A DNA stretch of 64,000 nucleotides from Pyrus communis (GCF_963583255.1 NC_084815.1:14555724-14619723); one strand, 5' to 3'. Counted from the stretch's first letter, positions 12,535 to 24,811 are shown. Numbers and translations are program-made. The notes: generated by a model from the sequence alone, not told the origin.

Positions 12535-12961
12535 GACTTTTTTAATCAAAATGGTCTATGAGATTTTTATAACACATAACTTTGGTCTCTAAGATTTAAA
12601 ATTAAAACTAATAGAAGTGATCGCTGAGATTGTCCATCATCCATTATTTTGGTATTTCCATTAAAAAACTCCGTTAAGTGGTCCCTGAACCTTTTAACGG
12701 AAAGATCAAAATGTTGGATGGTGGACAATCTCAGAGACCAAAATTATGTGTTATGTAAATTTCAGGGACTAAAATTATGTGTTATGCAAATCTCAGATAT
12801 CAAAGTTATGTGTTATACCCTCAACTTAACGGAGTTTTTTAACAGAAAGACCAAAATAATGGATGGTGGACAATCTTCGGGACCACTTTTATTGATTTTA
12901 AATCTCAGGAACTAAAGTTATGTGCTATGCAAGTCTCAGGGACCATTTTGACTAAAAGGCC
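12535..12961. mobile_element. long-hairpin MITE, Mutator-like by 9-bp TSD
   Basis: The two halves are inverted copies over about 165 bp per arm (left GACTTTTTTAATCAAAATGG, right end reverse-complements to GCCTTTTAGTCAAAATGG), with arms meeting near 'aactccgttaa'. Identical 9-bp direct repeats TTTTAGATT lie at 12526-12534 and 12962-12970. A 9-bp target duplication is typical of Mutator-like elements. There is no transposase, so it is non-autonomous. Transcripts would fold into a long hairpin and could feed small-RNA pathways; that part is inference. Confidence 0.85.
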
Positions 12962-12985
12962 TTTTAGATTCATTGAACTCCAATA

Positions 12986-13194
12986 GGATCATCTCCGAAT
13001 TCTCTTTGTGAGGATCCTGAAGATCCATGAATTGTGTCTGTTCATTGTATATCATGTGGTTAGTTTTTATTAGGTACTGTTTGTTTTAATTTTAATAAAA
13101 AAATTTAAAATGATTTATGACCGCACAATGTACAATGAATGGACACGATTCATTGATTTCCAGGATCCTCAAAAAGAGGATTCGACGAGGATCC
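12986..13194. mobile_element. MITE with GGATC-type inverted ends
   Basis: The left end (GGATCATCTCCGAATTCTC) is an imperfect inverted match of the right end (reverse complement GGATCCTCGTCGAATCCTC). The inverted similarity continues inward through 'gaggatcctg' and 'ttcattgta'. It lies directly beside the previous MITE. A clean target duplication was not found, although similar sequence ('gattcattgaact' and 'gattccattgaact') occurs on both sides. The ends resemble those of the MITE at 37312-37510. Confidence 0.65.
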
Positions 13195-13249
13195 AGATTC
13201 CATTGAACTTGAGTCTATCGTTACCTAATTTTAACTTGGGAAATTCTTT

Positions 13250-13572
13250 CTTTTGGACGCCCAAATAAAAAAGTTAGTGACATTATATTAGACTAAAAAA
13301 CTTTGGATGAAGAGTAACGACATGAAACGAATTCACTGTCACTTGACATCCCATCAATATCATGTGTCAAATATTAAAACTATGATGAATAGACCAGAGT
13401 GAGATGTTTTCTGAACGCCCGGATAAAATAGTTGTTTGGTGACATTGAATTAGACTTAAAAAAGGTTGGATGAAGAGCAACAACATGAAACGAATTCACT
13501 TTCACTTGACGTCCCATCATATCATGTGTCAAATATTAAAACTTGAGGAATAGATCAGAGTGAGATGTTTTC
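13250..13572. repeat. tandem duplication, 158-bp period
   Basis: The unit beginning 'gacgcccaaataaaa' at 13255 recurs as 'aacgcccggataaaa' at 13413. Similarity runs through 'catgaaacgaattcact' to 'agagtgagatgtttt'. The two copies differ by scattered changes, so the duplication is not recent. Confidence 0.85.
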
Positions 13573-13694
13573 ATGTCTTTGAGCATATGGGTGAGAATGA
13601 GATGCCCTCTCCCCACCCCAAAGTTTCTCCCAAACTTTCCACCCCATAATTTCTCCTAAAAATGGACATGAATTTGTCATTTGCTTCTACATTC

Positions 13695-13901
13695 CTATCC
13701 AGAAAGAATGAATGGAGTTTGTATAGGCATTTTAGATGCCGCTATTGAAATAGCCCTTCTAGCTATATTTTCTACTACTCTGCTCATTTCATAAAGTATT
13801 TTACCGGGTTCAACGACAACTACACAATATTCGAGAGATCCTTTCCCCGAACCCATATGTGTTTTTATCGGTCTTATTGTAACAAGTTTGTCTGGAAACA
13901 T
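13695..13901 (-). pseudogene. rpl16: nuclear copy of the 3' end of plastid rpl16
   Basis: The minus-strand reading frame matches the C-terminal half of plastid ribosomal protein L16: [38 protein letters not shown], ending before TAG at 13695-13697. The plastid form, rather than the mitochondrial one, is indicated by the [11 protein letters not shown] ending. The first half of the gene is missing and several residues are changed (for example Cys and Val where Trp and Ala are usual). This is a decayed plastid-to-nucleus transfer (NUPT), not a working gene. The insertion edge is near 13905-13915. Confidence 0.8.
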
Positions 13902-14240
13902 GTCTTTGGCTAGAGTTATTTACGCTAATCACCTCTTGAGGTTTTTCGTATTTTAACAAAAACCCCTTCAAGTTCCAAAAATTAACTATCATCCTTTTAA
14001 GGTTTTAAATTGTTTCACATCATCCCTTCTGTTAATCGCCCGACAGAAAATTACTTGACCCATTGAACAAGATTCCTAAGGCCATCCCTAAAAACAAACA
14101 TAGAATACAACTTACAATCATGATGTTCGCATAATGTTCATGGAATTACCATTCAAAACCCCCTCCAAAAAATCATAGCTTTGTGAAGACTAGTTAACTT
14201 TGCCACAAGTGCAGTCCTGAAGCATCGAACGGACGAGGTA

Positions 14241-17138
14241 TCATTCCCACTCAATTGTTGATGGGGGCTTTGACGTAATGTCTTGAACTACTCTGTTTAC
14301 ACCCCGAACACTATTGCAAATCTTTCGGGACACATCATCAAGGAACTTATGTTCAAAATAGTACCTGAAATTTTCAAATTCGTGTTCATAACATCAGGGA
14401 ACTTATGACAATTGACGAGTGCTGTTAGCACGCCTAATGACTTAGAGAATATACACAACAAACCTAAGGGTAGGAAATGATAAATAACACGATATGTGGC
14501 ACAATTGAGGGCATACCAGTCAGCTGTCATCCCATCTTGACTTGTTACAGCTCTAAGGGCAACAACGTGAGAATGTGTTCTTTGATCGCCCTGAACCCCA
14601 ACGGATCTTACAGGCAAAAAGACCGCAAATGCTTGCCAGATTGTATCGTACAACCCAGCATCTTTGATTGATTGTATGAATATCTCATCAACCTGAAAAG
14701 AAGTAAACAAAGAAAAATGTGACCAACAAATATTACAAAACCAAAGTAGTCAAGCATTTAACTCCATGACAAGCAAATATACCAGGCGGAGGATATCCAA
14801 TGCATTGCCTTGAGTTACATCACCCAAGACTCGTACTGCAAGGCCAGGGCCAGGAAATGGATGGCGCTTGAGAAATCCTTGAGGAACATCTAAGATCCTC
14901 CCTAATTCGCGAACCTTTATGCGTCAGGGAAAGAAAGACGACAAAATCAATAATTGTGCACCAAAGGAAGATTAATGCATGGCATATGCTAAATATTAGG
15001 AGGGTGGAAGCTACCTCATCCTTGAACAGAAGTTTAAGAGGCTCAATGAGCTTCAGTTTCATGTCTTTGGGAAGCCCTCCAACGTTGTGATGGCTCTTGA
15101 TGGTGTGAGAGTGGGTCCTTCCACTTCCAGGTGGTGGGCAAGATTCAATCACATCTGGATACAGGGTCCCTTGGACCAAGTAAGTAGGTTTCCTCCCTAA
15201 TTTTTGCTCCAAATCATGTGCAAAAGCATCAAAAATGCAAATGAACTCCCTTCCAATTATTTTCCTTTTTGTCTCAGGATCAACAACACCTTTAAGCTGA
15301 CTAAGAAATTGTTCTGTGGCATCCACACAAGTAACAGGCAAATGAAGATCTTTTTCAAAGGTTTCCATCACACGTTCTCTCTCCTTAAATCTACACAAAG
15401 AACAAAGTTTAATAAGGGAAGCACAGAACATACAATTTAATGTGTACAGCAAATGCAAAGTGTTAACCTGTCGATGTGGTTAAACTGCTTCTGCTCTCAC
15501 CTCAATAAACCATTGTCAACGAAGATACAATGAAGCCTATCGCCAATTGCCTTATGAACAAGAGTTGCGGCAACTGTGGAATCGACACCTCCTGATAATG
15601 CACATATGACATGATCTTCAGCCCCAACCGTGCTTTTAATCACTTTTATTTCTTCATCCAGTACATTTTCCATACTCCATCCTGCACTGACTTTACAAAT
15701 ATCAAATAAAAAGTATCGAAGCGTCTCCATCCCTTCTGGCGAATGAGTCACCTACACAGGATTTTCAAATCTCATTTAATGATGCAATTTTAAATGCCAA
15801 TAACATTTTGAAATTTCAACCGATAATACTCAACATTTCAAATGCTAGTACAAACAAGAAGGACAATAGGCATCTAGAGCAATTCCTCTTAACATTTTAC
15901 ATCACTTTTTCTTACCACAAGAAGACTAAGTTCCAAACAAAAACCGAGACTCCTAAAATACAAATGTTTTCTAGAAATTTAAAGCAACTGCACACAACTA
16001 TTATTATAAATAAAAACAATGAAACATTACAGCAGAGTCAGAACACGTGAAAAAATATAGCATTAACAGTTAATGATGAAAGTTATTTTTATGCTACACC
16101 AAGACAAACATAGCCGTTCGACAATCATTAAACATCAACACCCAATTCGATAACATACTTCAGACCAATAACACTCCGAAGAAACCCAGCTGATCCACAG
16201 AATTTAAATAATTTAAGAACACTTAACTTAATGTACCAAAACTGAAAAAGTTGTTTTCTTCACTTCATACCAAATGATGACTTCCACTGAAAGGATGCAA
16301 TCAAATAATAACATAACCATGCCAACAGCAAACACCAAACTTCCTAAAACTGATAATCCTCGGAAAAACATAAACTGATCGACATAAATTTTCATAATTT
16401 ACATAATCTAAGAACACTAAATTTAATGTACCAACAACAGAAGAAGTTTAATTTCTTAATACCAAATGATGACTAACACCAAAATGATTCAATCAAATAA
16501 TAACATAACCATGCCAGCATCAAAAACCAAATTTCCCAAAGCAAACTATCCAAAAACCAACTAAACCAAAAATTCAAACCAAACCTAATTACCTCCGGGT
16601 GGTACTGCAACCCATAGAACCTCCTGGCCGGACTCTCAATTGCAGCCACCGATCCCTGCTGGCTTCGCGCCACGACCTCAAACCCTTCCGGCAGTTTCGC
16701 CACCTCATCACCGTGGCTCATCCAAACCAACTGCTTATCCCCAACCTTCTTGGACCCGAAAATCCCGGTGTTTCTCTCCACCTCAACCTCCATCCTTCCA
16801 TACTCCTGCTTCTCCCCAACCTTAACCACTCCACCGAGCCTCTGCACAATCAACTGAAGCCCGTAGCAGACGCCGAGCACGAACACGCCGTTGGCCTGGG
16901 CCCACTCGGTGAATCCGGCTGGGAAGCCGGGGGAGTCCGGGGTGTGGACGGAGTGGGGCCCGCCGGAGAGGATTACGACGCGGGGGTTGAGGTCGGTGAT
17001 GGATTTGAGAGGGCTTGTGCCGGAGATGCAGAGGGAGAAAACGGAGAGGGATCGAATCCGGCGGGTGATGAGGTGGGTGTATTGGGAGCCATAGTCGAGA
17101 ATCAGGACCAGCTCCGTTTTCACGGCGTTTGGGTCCAT
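14241..17138 (-). CDS. GMPS: GMP synthase (glutamine-hydrolysing)
   Basis: Converts XMP, glutamine and ATP to GMP, the last step of guanylate synthesis in the cytosol. Six exons on the minus strand, in transcript order: 17138-16593, 15751-15501, 15390-15015, 14914-14783, 14692-14517, 14364-14241. They sum to 534 codons plus stop, the usual plant length, and all junctions keep GT...AG and phase. Seen: a class I amidotransferase domain with nucleophile Cys91 in GVCYGLQ and the His180/Glu182 pair in YHPE; the ATP-pyrophosphatase P-loop SGGVDS at about 235-240; and a C-terminal dimerisation domain ([11 protein letters not shown], then QDGMTADW) ending in PPSTIEWE before TGA at 14241. Intron 1 is 841 bp and holds an internal tandem duplication. 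No defect was seen, so the gene is probably functional. Confidence 0.97.
16195..16550. repeat. tandem duplication inside GMP synthase intron 1, 195-bp period
   Basis: 'taagaacact' followed by 'taatgtacca' and 'ataccaaatgatgact' begins at 16214 and again at 16409. Both units include 'caatcaaataataacataac'. The duplication lies wholly within the intron and does not touch the splice borders. Confidence 0.8.
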
Positions 17139-17570
17139 AGACTTGGTGGCGGTGGGCGAGAGGTGGCTAGGGTTTATGCGGAGGTGTGGGGTTTTGAGGT
17201 TTGAGTGTGAGTAGCTGTGCGTTAGGTTGGAGGGTAGGGTACTAGGGTTTAAGGAAATCGACCAAAAATGGGAAATTTGGGTTTTTGGAATGTTTGGCGG
17301 GAATGGGCCTTGGTTGGTTACTTATCCTGTTTTTCTTTTCTTTTTTTCTCCATTTATTTTGGGTAATAATAACCAGTGACCGCACTTTTTTTCTTTTTCT
17401 TTCATATCTAGGATGTTAGCGGTTCAGTTTGGAGACGCAAATACTATACTTATCATTAAAATCATAAAAAATAATTATATTCATAACTGTAAATTAGTCA
17501 TCGGAGATTATCCATAACCATATCCACCGGGTAACGGATTATCTATCAGTTAACGATTATATTCATCTTC
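17139..17570. promoter_or_regulatory. upstream region of GMP synthase (minus-strand gene)
   Basis: Only 5' leader and promoter sequence are expected here. CT-rich tracts near 17330-17405 lie upstream of the gene. No clear TATA box was chosen and no other gene is present. Confidence 0.4.
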
Positions 17571-18022
17571 ATCAATAGTTCTAAAACACATTAGGCGCTA
17601 GTTGGGCGGTGGGCTAGGGCCTAGCACCCAGGCGAATTTAAGTAAATCTTTTATATTTCATGTAAATATGTGTTTATTTATACTTAAAATATATATAAGT
17701 TTATCATAAACTACAAAATAGAATGACATATATATTATGAAGTATTGGAACACAATGAAAAATGGGGAAGTAATCAACAAGTATCTTACAATTTATTGAA
17801 AAAAAAATAAACTTCAAAATGAAAGTTATCTATTTTCTGTCTAAGTGAGTTGCAACCTATGTGGGTGCTTAGGAGGGTCTGGGCGGGCTAGGCAGGTGCC
17901 TAGACGGTCTAAGCGGGAACCTCAGCAGGTTTAGGCACCCCTTCTTAATTTTCAAATGCCTAGGCATTAATCAGGACGGTGACTAGCCACCTAGTGCCTA
18001 GATAGGAATTTTTAGAACAGTA
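17571..18022. mobile_element. non-autonomous element with inverted ends GTTCTAAAA...TTTTAGAAC
   Basis: The left end (gttctaaaacacattaggcg) and right end (reverse complement GTTCTAAAAATTCCTATC, then CTAGGCACTAGGTGG) form an inverted repeat. Both halves carry 'ctaggcgcctag'-like motifs. No ORF or transposase is inside. A matching target-site duplication was not found, so the exact ends and superfamily (hAT-like is a guess) stay open. Confidence 0.5.
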
Positions 18023-19364
18023 CTAAAAAATATATTCGTTCAATATGTGTATTATAATATAATAGATACTAATGTCGTCATTATAATATAATAGATATAT
18101 TGGTGATGTAGGCTGATCTTTGATCCCTTCCATAAGCCATTGAATTCTCATTGGTTTTGATTCAAAACTTTTGAACTTTTTCACGAAATGCAACTTATGT
18201 AATTTTCAAGATAATGGGTTTGGTGAATATATATATATATAAAATATGTATTATTCGAAACTCCCCCCCCACCCCCGGGGCGCCCCCCACACACACACTC
18301 TCTATACTATATATTATATATAATATGTATTGTTCGGGTCGATTTTGGATATGGATACGGATCGGACCCCCTATAACCATATCCACAATCATAACCGAAT
18401 AATACTTTATGTTTTTCCCCATATTCGAAATATAACCGAATTTTCATCCCAAATTCGTTCCATTCGGGTAGTTATCCACGGTTATATCCACAACTATAAC
18501 CTAATAATACTTTATGTTTTTCCCCATATTCAAAATATAACCGAATTTTCATCCCAAATTTGTTCCATCTGGGTAGTTATCCACGATTTTCGGGTTTAAT
18601 GGTTTGAATTGTCATCCCTATTCATATCTCTACACTCTTCCATTTAACCATATTTGTTTTTTCTATTTTAATTTACTTAATTTGTTAAAAAAAATGCGTA
18701 GGAGGAAAAAAAAGGGTGTGATTATAATTTTCATCTTTTTTGGATCACTTGATGGTATTTTTACTATTTTGATTTAAGGAAACAGATTCAAACTTAGATA
18801 CTGAAGACCGGATACACTACATATTCAACCCAATATGCATCTTGTTTGTCTTTCATGCTGCTCTTTTTTCAAGATCTTTCCCCTAATTCAGTACCGCTGA
18901 AAGGAAAAGGGTGAAGTTGGTGTATCGCACTAACACTTTAACATTATATTTATTGTAGCTTAGCATCTAATACTATGGTGAATGTTTATTGAGAACAAAC
19001 TGTAAGATGACAAAGAGTCCCACTTATTAGAAAGTCTCTTTAGCATTTATCATGTTTTTGACATAAATTCAAGATTGAATCATGTTTGTAATAGGTACTA
19101 GTTAGTGCAACATAGGCATTGGATTTGTCTTTATAAAAAAAAAAAAAAACAACCTTCAAAACAATCCACTACATGCAAGAATATCGTCATTACTCGCTAT
19201 TTACTTTCTCGTTTGGGGATAATACTTGGGCACTCATAATTGAGTACTTACTTTAATTTTGTCCAATAATATTTTAACACATATTTTATTGTTTAAAAAT
19301 TAATAGATATGTTTTTAATTTTTCTTGGGCTTTAAAAAAACAAGGAACATGTGATATTTTTTAA
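18023..19364. other. intergenic DNA with simple repeats
   Basis: Holds a repeated 'ttataatataatagata' (18051-18097), an AT dinucleotide run near 18225-18240, a C-rich and CA-rich tract at about 18261-18300, and a two-copy tandem repeat (separate entry). Nothing protein-like was recognised. Confidence 0.5.
18375..18582. repeat. tandem duplication, 104-bp period
   Basis: The block containing 'aataatactttatgtttttccccatatt' and 'aaccgaattttcatcccaaatt' occurs twice, for example 'gtttttcccc' at 18411 and 18515. Divergence between copies is low. Confidence 0.9.
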
Positions 19365-19376
19365 TTGGGTCAAATC

Positions 19377-19534
19377 GCCACTCGGTACTACGGTTTAGTG
19401 TTATTCTTTTTACTTTTAAGTTCAAATCTCGTGGATGGCAAATTCGATTCCAAATTAAATTGCCCATTGTGTGACTTAGCCGAACTCTCTCTCCCCTAAG
19501 TGTAAAATATATCGTTGTACTAAAAAAAAAAAAG
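19377..19534 (+). mobile_element. SINE with poly-A tail and ~12-bp TSD
   Basis: Contains a B-box-like 'gttcaaatctcg' and ends 'tgtactaaaaaaaaaaaa'. Near-identical direct repeats flank it: TTGGGTCAAATC at 19365-19376 and TTGGACCAAATC at 19535-19546 (two mismatches). A second copy with the same body ('cccattgtgtg.cttagccgaactc') lies at 41777-41915. The tail, target duplications and repeat copy support an RNA-mediated insertion of a plant tRNA-derived SINE. Confidence 0.85.
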
Positions 19535-19913
19535 TTGGACCAAATCAGAAAGTGAGTACATAGAATACTCACTAGTGAGTATCTAAGTATTATTCCTAGT
19601 TTTGGGGGCATTGTGTCTCCTTTATTTTATTTTATTTGTGTTGCAGTTGATATTTTATTTATGTTTCGTGTATCAATGAATGCTACGCACCTGGATTTCA
19701 AAGATTGCACGCAGTAAAAAATGATGTAATACTGCCCATTACTATTTCAGTAGATGAGGTAAGCTCCTACTCCCTTAGCTTTCGAGAGCGTTTTCAAGCA
19801 TTTTCACATTTGGACAGAACCACTGAGTAGCACCTACCACCGATAATATGTAGCTTTGATCACATTCAATTGACTGGTCGTACAATGACCCCTTGTGAAT
19901 TCTAAGTCATTTT

Positions 19914-20340
19914 GTTGTTACGAATGTTTTTACTCATGGTGCAATCCAAATCAAAAGTTTGAAGATTGGAGATGAATTTAAAGTGGATGAACATCGATTG
20001 AAGACTTACTATGAGCATTTTGAGGAGCATGTCGTAGATGATGTACCCTTCCATGCCATAGGTCCTAGTGTGGATTAGTTGGACGTACTGTCTGGCTGGA
20101 AGACGTTAAAGTAAGCATTTCTTGGAAGGCAACCCATGTGGATCAAAGATGGAGATGATCGAATTCACAACTTCTACAACTAGATTTACTTTCTTTTACG
20201 CTTCTCTTTATTTTTATTTTTTTACTTTGCCATACTTGGCTTATGTTGTGAGTCATGTTTGCTAGTTTGTCTTTTATTGTTTGAGTTTTATTTTTGAAAC
20301 ATTGAGGACAATGTTTGGTTTAATTGTTGGGGGGAGAGGT
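19914..20340 (+). mobile_element. 3' tail of a Ty3/gypsy (Athila-like) polyprotein with polypurine tract
   Basis: A 54-residue open stretch (19914-20075, stop TAG 20076-20078) matches the C-terminal end of plant gypsy polyproteins ([21 protein letters not shown] is shifted only slightly from the usual 'FKVNGQRLK' form). Downstream, 'acattgaggacaatgttt' and the purine run 'ggggggagagg' near 20329-20340 look like the region just before a 3' LTR. No LTR was recognised, so this is a relic; the Athila-like assignment is inference. Confidence 0.65.
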
Positions 20341-20751
20341 AAACATATTGCTTTGCATGAATTTTCTTTGAATCATTACTAAAGTTGTTTTTCACTGTTG
20401 AGTAAAAAAAATAAAAAATAAAAAATAAAAAAAAGGGAAAAATTTTGAATTATGAAGTGTCAATTTTCTTATTTTATTAGTGAATATAGTTTTAGGAATT
20501 GATCTTGACGTGAGCAGCCTTGAAGTAGCCCATCTTACTAGAAGACTTGCCCTGATAATACTAGGGGGGAGGATATTCGTCACCTCCATGACTAGAGAGA
20601 GGCATCTTGAAAAATTCATGCATGGAAAGCACGAAGAAAATATTTAGAAGACGGTTTGAGGGAGAAATTGAAAGAAAAATATACATACAAAGAATAGGGG
20701 GCACCATGCTGCAGCCCAACACCCTACAGCCCAGGTGGTAGTGCCCTATGG
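20341..20751. other. low-complexity and intergenic DNA
   Basis: Contains an A-rich (AAAAAT)n-type tract at 20403-20436 and no gene. Confidence 0.5.
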
Positions 20752-23700
20752 TGTTAGGACCCGTCCTTGATTTTACGATATTTTAATACTATAAGTGTAA
20801 AATGATCAAAATGTCATAGAGGCGATAAAGTTGACTTTCGTTGACCATCGTATAGAGAGACGTATGACCCATTCTTTTAGCGTATTTGTGTAGTACTCGT
20901 CGCTATACGAACACGTAGGCGCAAGTAGAATTGATTTCGGAATTACGGTGAAGATTTTACGAAATTACGAAACTCGAGGGCATTTTAGTAAATTCAATAT
21001 CCTAAATATTTTTCCCCTTATTATTTTATTAATTTTTCAGGCCCGTGGGGCCCACACCCCACTTCTCATTTCCCCTTCTTTCGCATGTCAGTTTTTCCCC
21101 CACACTCTCGAGACTCTCTCGAACTCTCTCCCGTTCTCATCTCCCTCGTTTCACTCTCTCGTCTTTAACTATCTCCTTTCTATCTCTGTCTGCACTGACT
21201 ACTCAAAGGCAGTGGGCTATCTACTATAGCTATCATCACCACCCTAGCACTTCAGCGAGCAACACCACCTGACCACCTCCGTCACGAACCAAAGCCTAGA
21301 GACGCGATCACTTTCTCCCTCTCTTTTTTTCTCCCTATGCATAGTGGCTTTGCCACTGTTCATGATTCCCCGAAGTTTTCCCCGATGAAGGTAAGTTTGA
21401 AAAACCACCAAAAACTTCTTAGATCATGTTTTGGTATAGGTTTCTAGCTTTTCTAAGGTTTTTGATGATGGTTTTGGTACATAAACAATGAAGGGAGACT
21501 CTCCCTAATTTTTTGGCGCATTCGTGAGGTTTTGCAGGCCATTTTTTGGCCATGGCTCAACCATATCTTGGTATACTCTTGTTCCTGATCTCCTGAGTTT
21601 CATTTTGACTTTTATTTCATTGAAAATGGTTGAGATTCGAAGCTAAACGGAGATCGGGAAATTTCCTGGCCAAAATCCCCAAAAAGTGGCAATCGGACCC
21701 ATGATTAGACCGAGTCGACCCGACCCGCGAACCAAAACCAAATCCAAACCCGGATCTGCGAACCAACTCGATAACCCTAACCCGGATCCAACTCGGGTCC
21801 ACTTCAGAATTTGGAGGGAATATTCCTTAGTTATATTCGGTTAACCTGCCTTTAGTTTTAACGAAATATTCCGTCCGGCGATAGAATATTTTGTTAACTT
21901 AACTATTGACTGTTGGTTGACTTATGTTGACTTTTTCGAATTTTTCTCAGAAACCTTTGTAGGCTAATTTTGATGCCCTGAGTTCGTTTTTGGCATCCAT
22001 TTAGTTAAATTCCAAAGTTTTAACATAGTTGACTGCCTGGTCGGCTCGATTGACTTTTTGGTTGACCGTTAGCTTTCCCGTTGATTTTGTTACAAAATTT
22101 GTCCGGGACCCTTCTTAGCATATTTAGACATCCTGATTCTGAATCCACCATCCGTTTTCCAAATTTAAACATTTTAATTGAGTTATACTAATGGGACCTA
22201 ATATTATTCTTAGGTGCGATTACTATTGGAGACTCCAACTTTCCTATCTCGAACGAATATGATCTTGCAAGTATCTGTGAGTGGGTCTTTTCTTTTATAT
22301 AGTATTTATATTTACTGAGTTTCCATATATATATATATATTAATAATGCATTTTCGACGTGATGTTTATAAACAATGTCTTAATGATGAGAATTATGAAA
22401 TCATTATAAATCCTACGGGATGCCTTAGTTATATGTACGGTTATAAATAATATTATGTCGACTAGAATTATCGATTTACCATTGCATGATCATATTTACG
22501 TTATCTGCTCATCGTGTGCTACACTGGTGTTAGTACTCGCCCAGGTCAGGGCCAATCTTCACGTGTATGTTCATATCGCACGGTATGCTCACTTTGAATC
22601 CATTGTAGGTGATAGTCTTGTCCTAGATTGCTATAGGCAATTAGGACTCATATGTGATGTGCATAGCGTTAGTCTTCATGTGATTGTAGTACTAGAGAGT
22701 GAATCATATTACACCCAACCATGTTCATGTCAGAAAATCTCTACATGAGCTTGTGTGTCAGCATATGTTGATGAGCATCCGATGTCATATGTTCGTTTAT
22801 TTGAGTTATTGTGATTATTGGTTGTCATGTGTTTTATATGCTGAATATTGTGAATTATGACATTCTTGTGATGTTACTGGTTTTCATACTATACGTAGTA
22901 TGCTATTTTTGGAAATTATACTTGTTTTACGGCGATGGGTTATTATGTTTTTGAAAAGGTTTTACAAAGCTTTATTTTTAGGGAACTTTCATGAAAATGG
23001 CTTGGACTAAGTTTATTTTAATAAAAAACCGTGCTATAACTTTATCTACTAAAAAAGACTTAAATTTTAATGAAAAACTCTTAAATTTTAATAAAAATGA
23101 CAAAAGAACTTAAATTTTAATGAAAAAGACATAATTTTAATATTTAAAAAAAATGATGCGCGGACCTGCACACCCTCACACAAACTGTTTATGAAACTTA
23201 ACAGTACTACACGGTTTATGAAACTTAACGGTACGACATTGCTTTTGAAACTTTATACACTGTTTATGAAACTTAACGATACTATACTGTTTATGAAACT
23301 TAACAGTAGATGCTCGTCCCAGATTTTCAAGTTCTTTCACCATAATGCAATAAAAAGATTAAAAAAAACATGACAGAGATCAATGTCCACGTCGTTAAAG
23401 TCATGCATGGCTAATAGCTCAATACCATTACTAGAAAAATGGGTGATGAGTCCAACGATGTTGTCAATGATGTTGCCCCAACCCCCAACTATCCCAACTC
23501 ACACCTGACCGATTCCCTCCTAATCATACCGCCCCGGATGTGGTTCTGAATCGAATGGAACCCACTTCAACTTGAAATTTTAATTTTAGAGGAATAAAAT
23601 ATGCTTGAATTATGTCAAAGGGTTATGCAACTGAAGGGTTGGTTGAGTGCTCTTTGCACGTGCCTTTAGTTAGGCTTTTTTTTTCCTTTCTCTTGTCCTT

Positions 23701-24111
23701 ATCATTAAGTAAAGTTATATGATGGTTTTTTTTTGTTAAAACTCCAAATTTTGAAGCCATTTTCATTAATTTTCCTTTACTTTTAAGCCCACTCACCCTT
23801 ATTTTTGGGCCCTCTTGGTTTTAGTGGCAGAGCTTTCGTGTTAACGAAGGTTTCTGGGAAACGTCGTTATAGGAATACTTTTGATGGATAATTCTTCTTT
23901 TACTTTTACTGTACTATATTTATGCTCTGGCATTACGTGTGAAATGGGTTCAATTCTGCTTACATGCGTACTCTTGCATTTAGTCACTTTTAGGCTTAAA
24001 TTTATTCGTATTTTCCACATCCCTACACTTTATGGCTTTGTTACCTTAAGAGTGCCGGTCAGCACAACTCGATTCGGAGTCTAGGTAGACTTTCCGGGTC
24101 GGGATGTGTCA
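20752..24111 (+). mobile_element. 3.36-kb non-coding repeat, TG...CA ends (family member, + orientation)
   Basis: Starts TGTTAGGACCCGTCC and ends GGGTCGGGATGTGTCA. Both ends and several internal stretches match the copy at 28722-32073 in reverse orientation: the 'tttatggctt.gt.acctt' run before the end, and the 'gacttattcttttagc/gacccattcttttagc' block near the start. It contains no long ORF. TG...CA ends suggest an LTR-derived unit (a very long LTR or a large non-autonomous element). No target duplication was found here. A 'ggtatcag' that resembles a tRNA-Met primer-binding core lies about 25 bases past the end, which would fit a 5' LTR whose partner was lost; that reading is speculative. 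Confidence 0.65.
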
Positions 24112-24806
24112 CGTAGTTTGCATCAGCAACAACAAGGTATCAGGCCTTGTAGTCTTTTTCTCTCAGCCAAAAATAACGAAGCTCGCGCCTCATTCTTTTC
24201 ACTTTAATAGCCAGGCGAGTAGACCTAGCCCTCATCTCTAGTCGGCTCAGAGGCCCAACATACTCTAACCTTTTTCTTTCCTCCTCTTATATGGACCTGG
24301 CCTGTGTTGCTCCCCCATGTAGCTGCTAGGCCCGCTCAGCTCGCAATATGAGCCCAACACGCTATGCGAGCCTAGCCCGCAAACCAACACCCCAGTGCCT
24401 CTCCTGGCACAAGCCACCCGTGTCACCGATCCCCAGCTCACACCAACCTAGCACCTCGGCTCTTTCAAGCCAATCTTCAGTAGTAGTACCGTGGCTCCCA
24501 ACCACGTTCTTCACTTCCATGGCTCTACGCCAAGCTCATCTAATAGCCATGCGGCTCCAAATAAGCTTAATAAATAAATAAATAAATAAATAAGAAGATA
24601 AATTAATTTTTTTTCTTATCTTGCTACAACATGGAGAAGAAAAACGACAACGATTCAACACTTCGCAAGGGCAAACAAAAATGAAGACTAAAGGAAAGGG
24701 TACAATTCCTCTGATTTTCTCTCTTTCTTGTTGTGATAAAAACTACTCCTTAAATTTATATAATCCTTTACTTAAGGTAGATTTAAATAGGGTTTCGTAG
24801 CAATTG
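24112..24806. other. intergenic DNA with AAAT microsatellite
   Basis: Includes a (TAAA)n microsatellite at about 24568-24593. The ORF at 24348-24581 overlaps it and shows no family resemblance. Nothing else recognised. Confidence 0.5.
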
Positions 24807-24811
24807 GTTTC

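Noticed and set aside
13695..13901. Functional nuclear gene for L16
   Set aside because: Half the protein is missing, no transit peptide or start is present, and conserved residues are changed.
16599..17204. 201-codon ORF on the + strand
   Set aside because: It is the antisense of GMP synthase exon 1, whose GC-rich sequence keeps the other strand open; no family resemblance.
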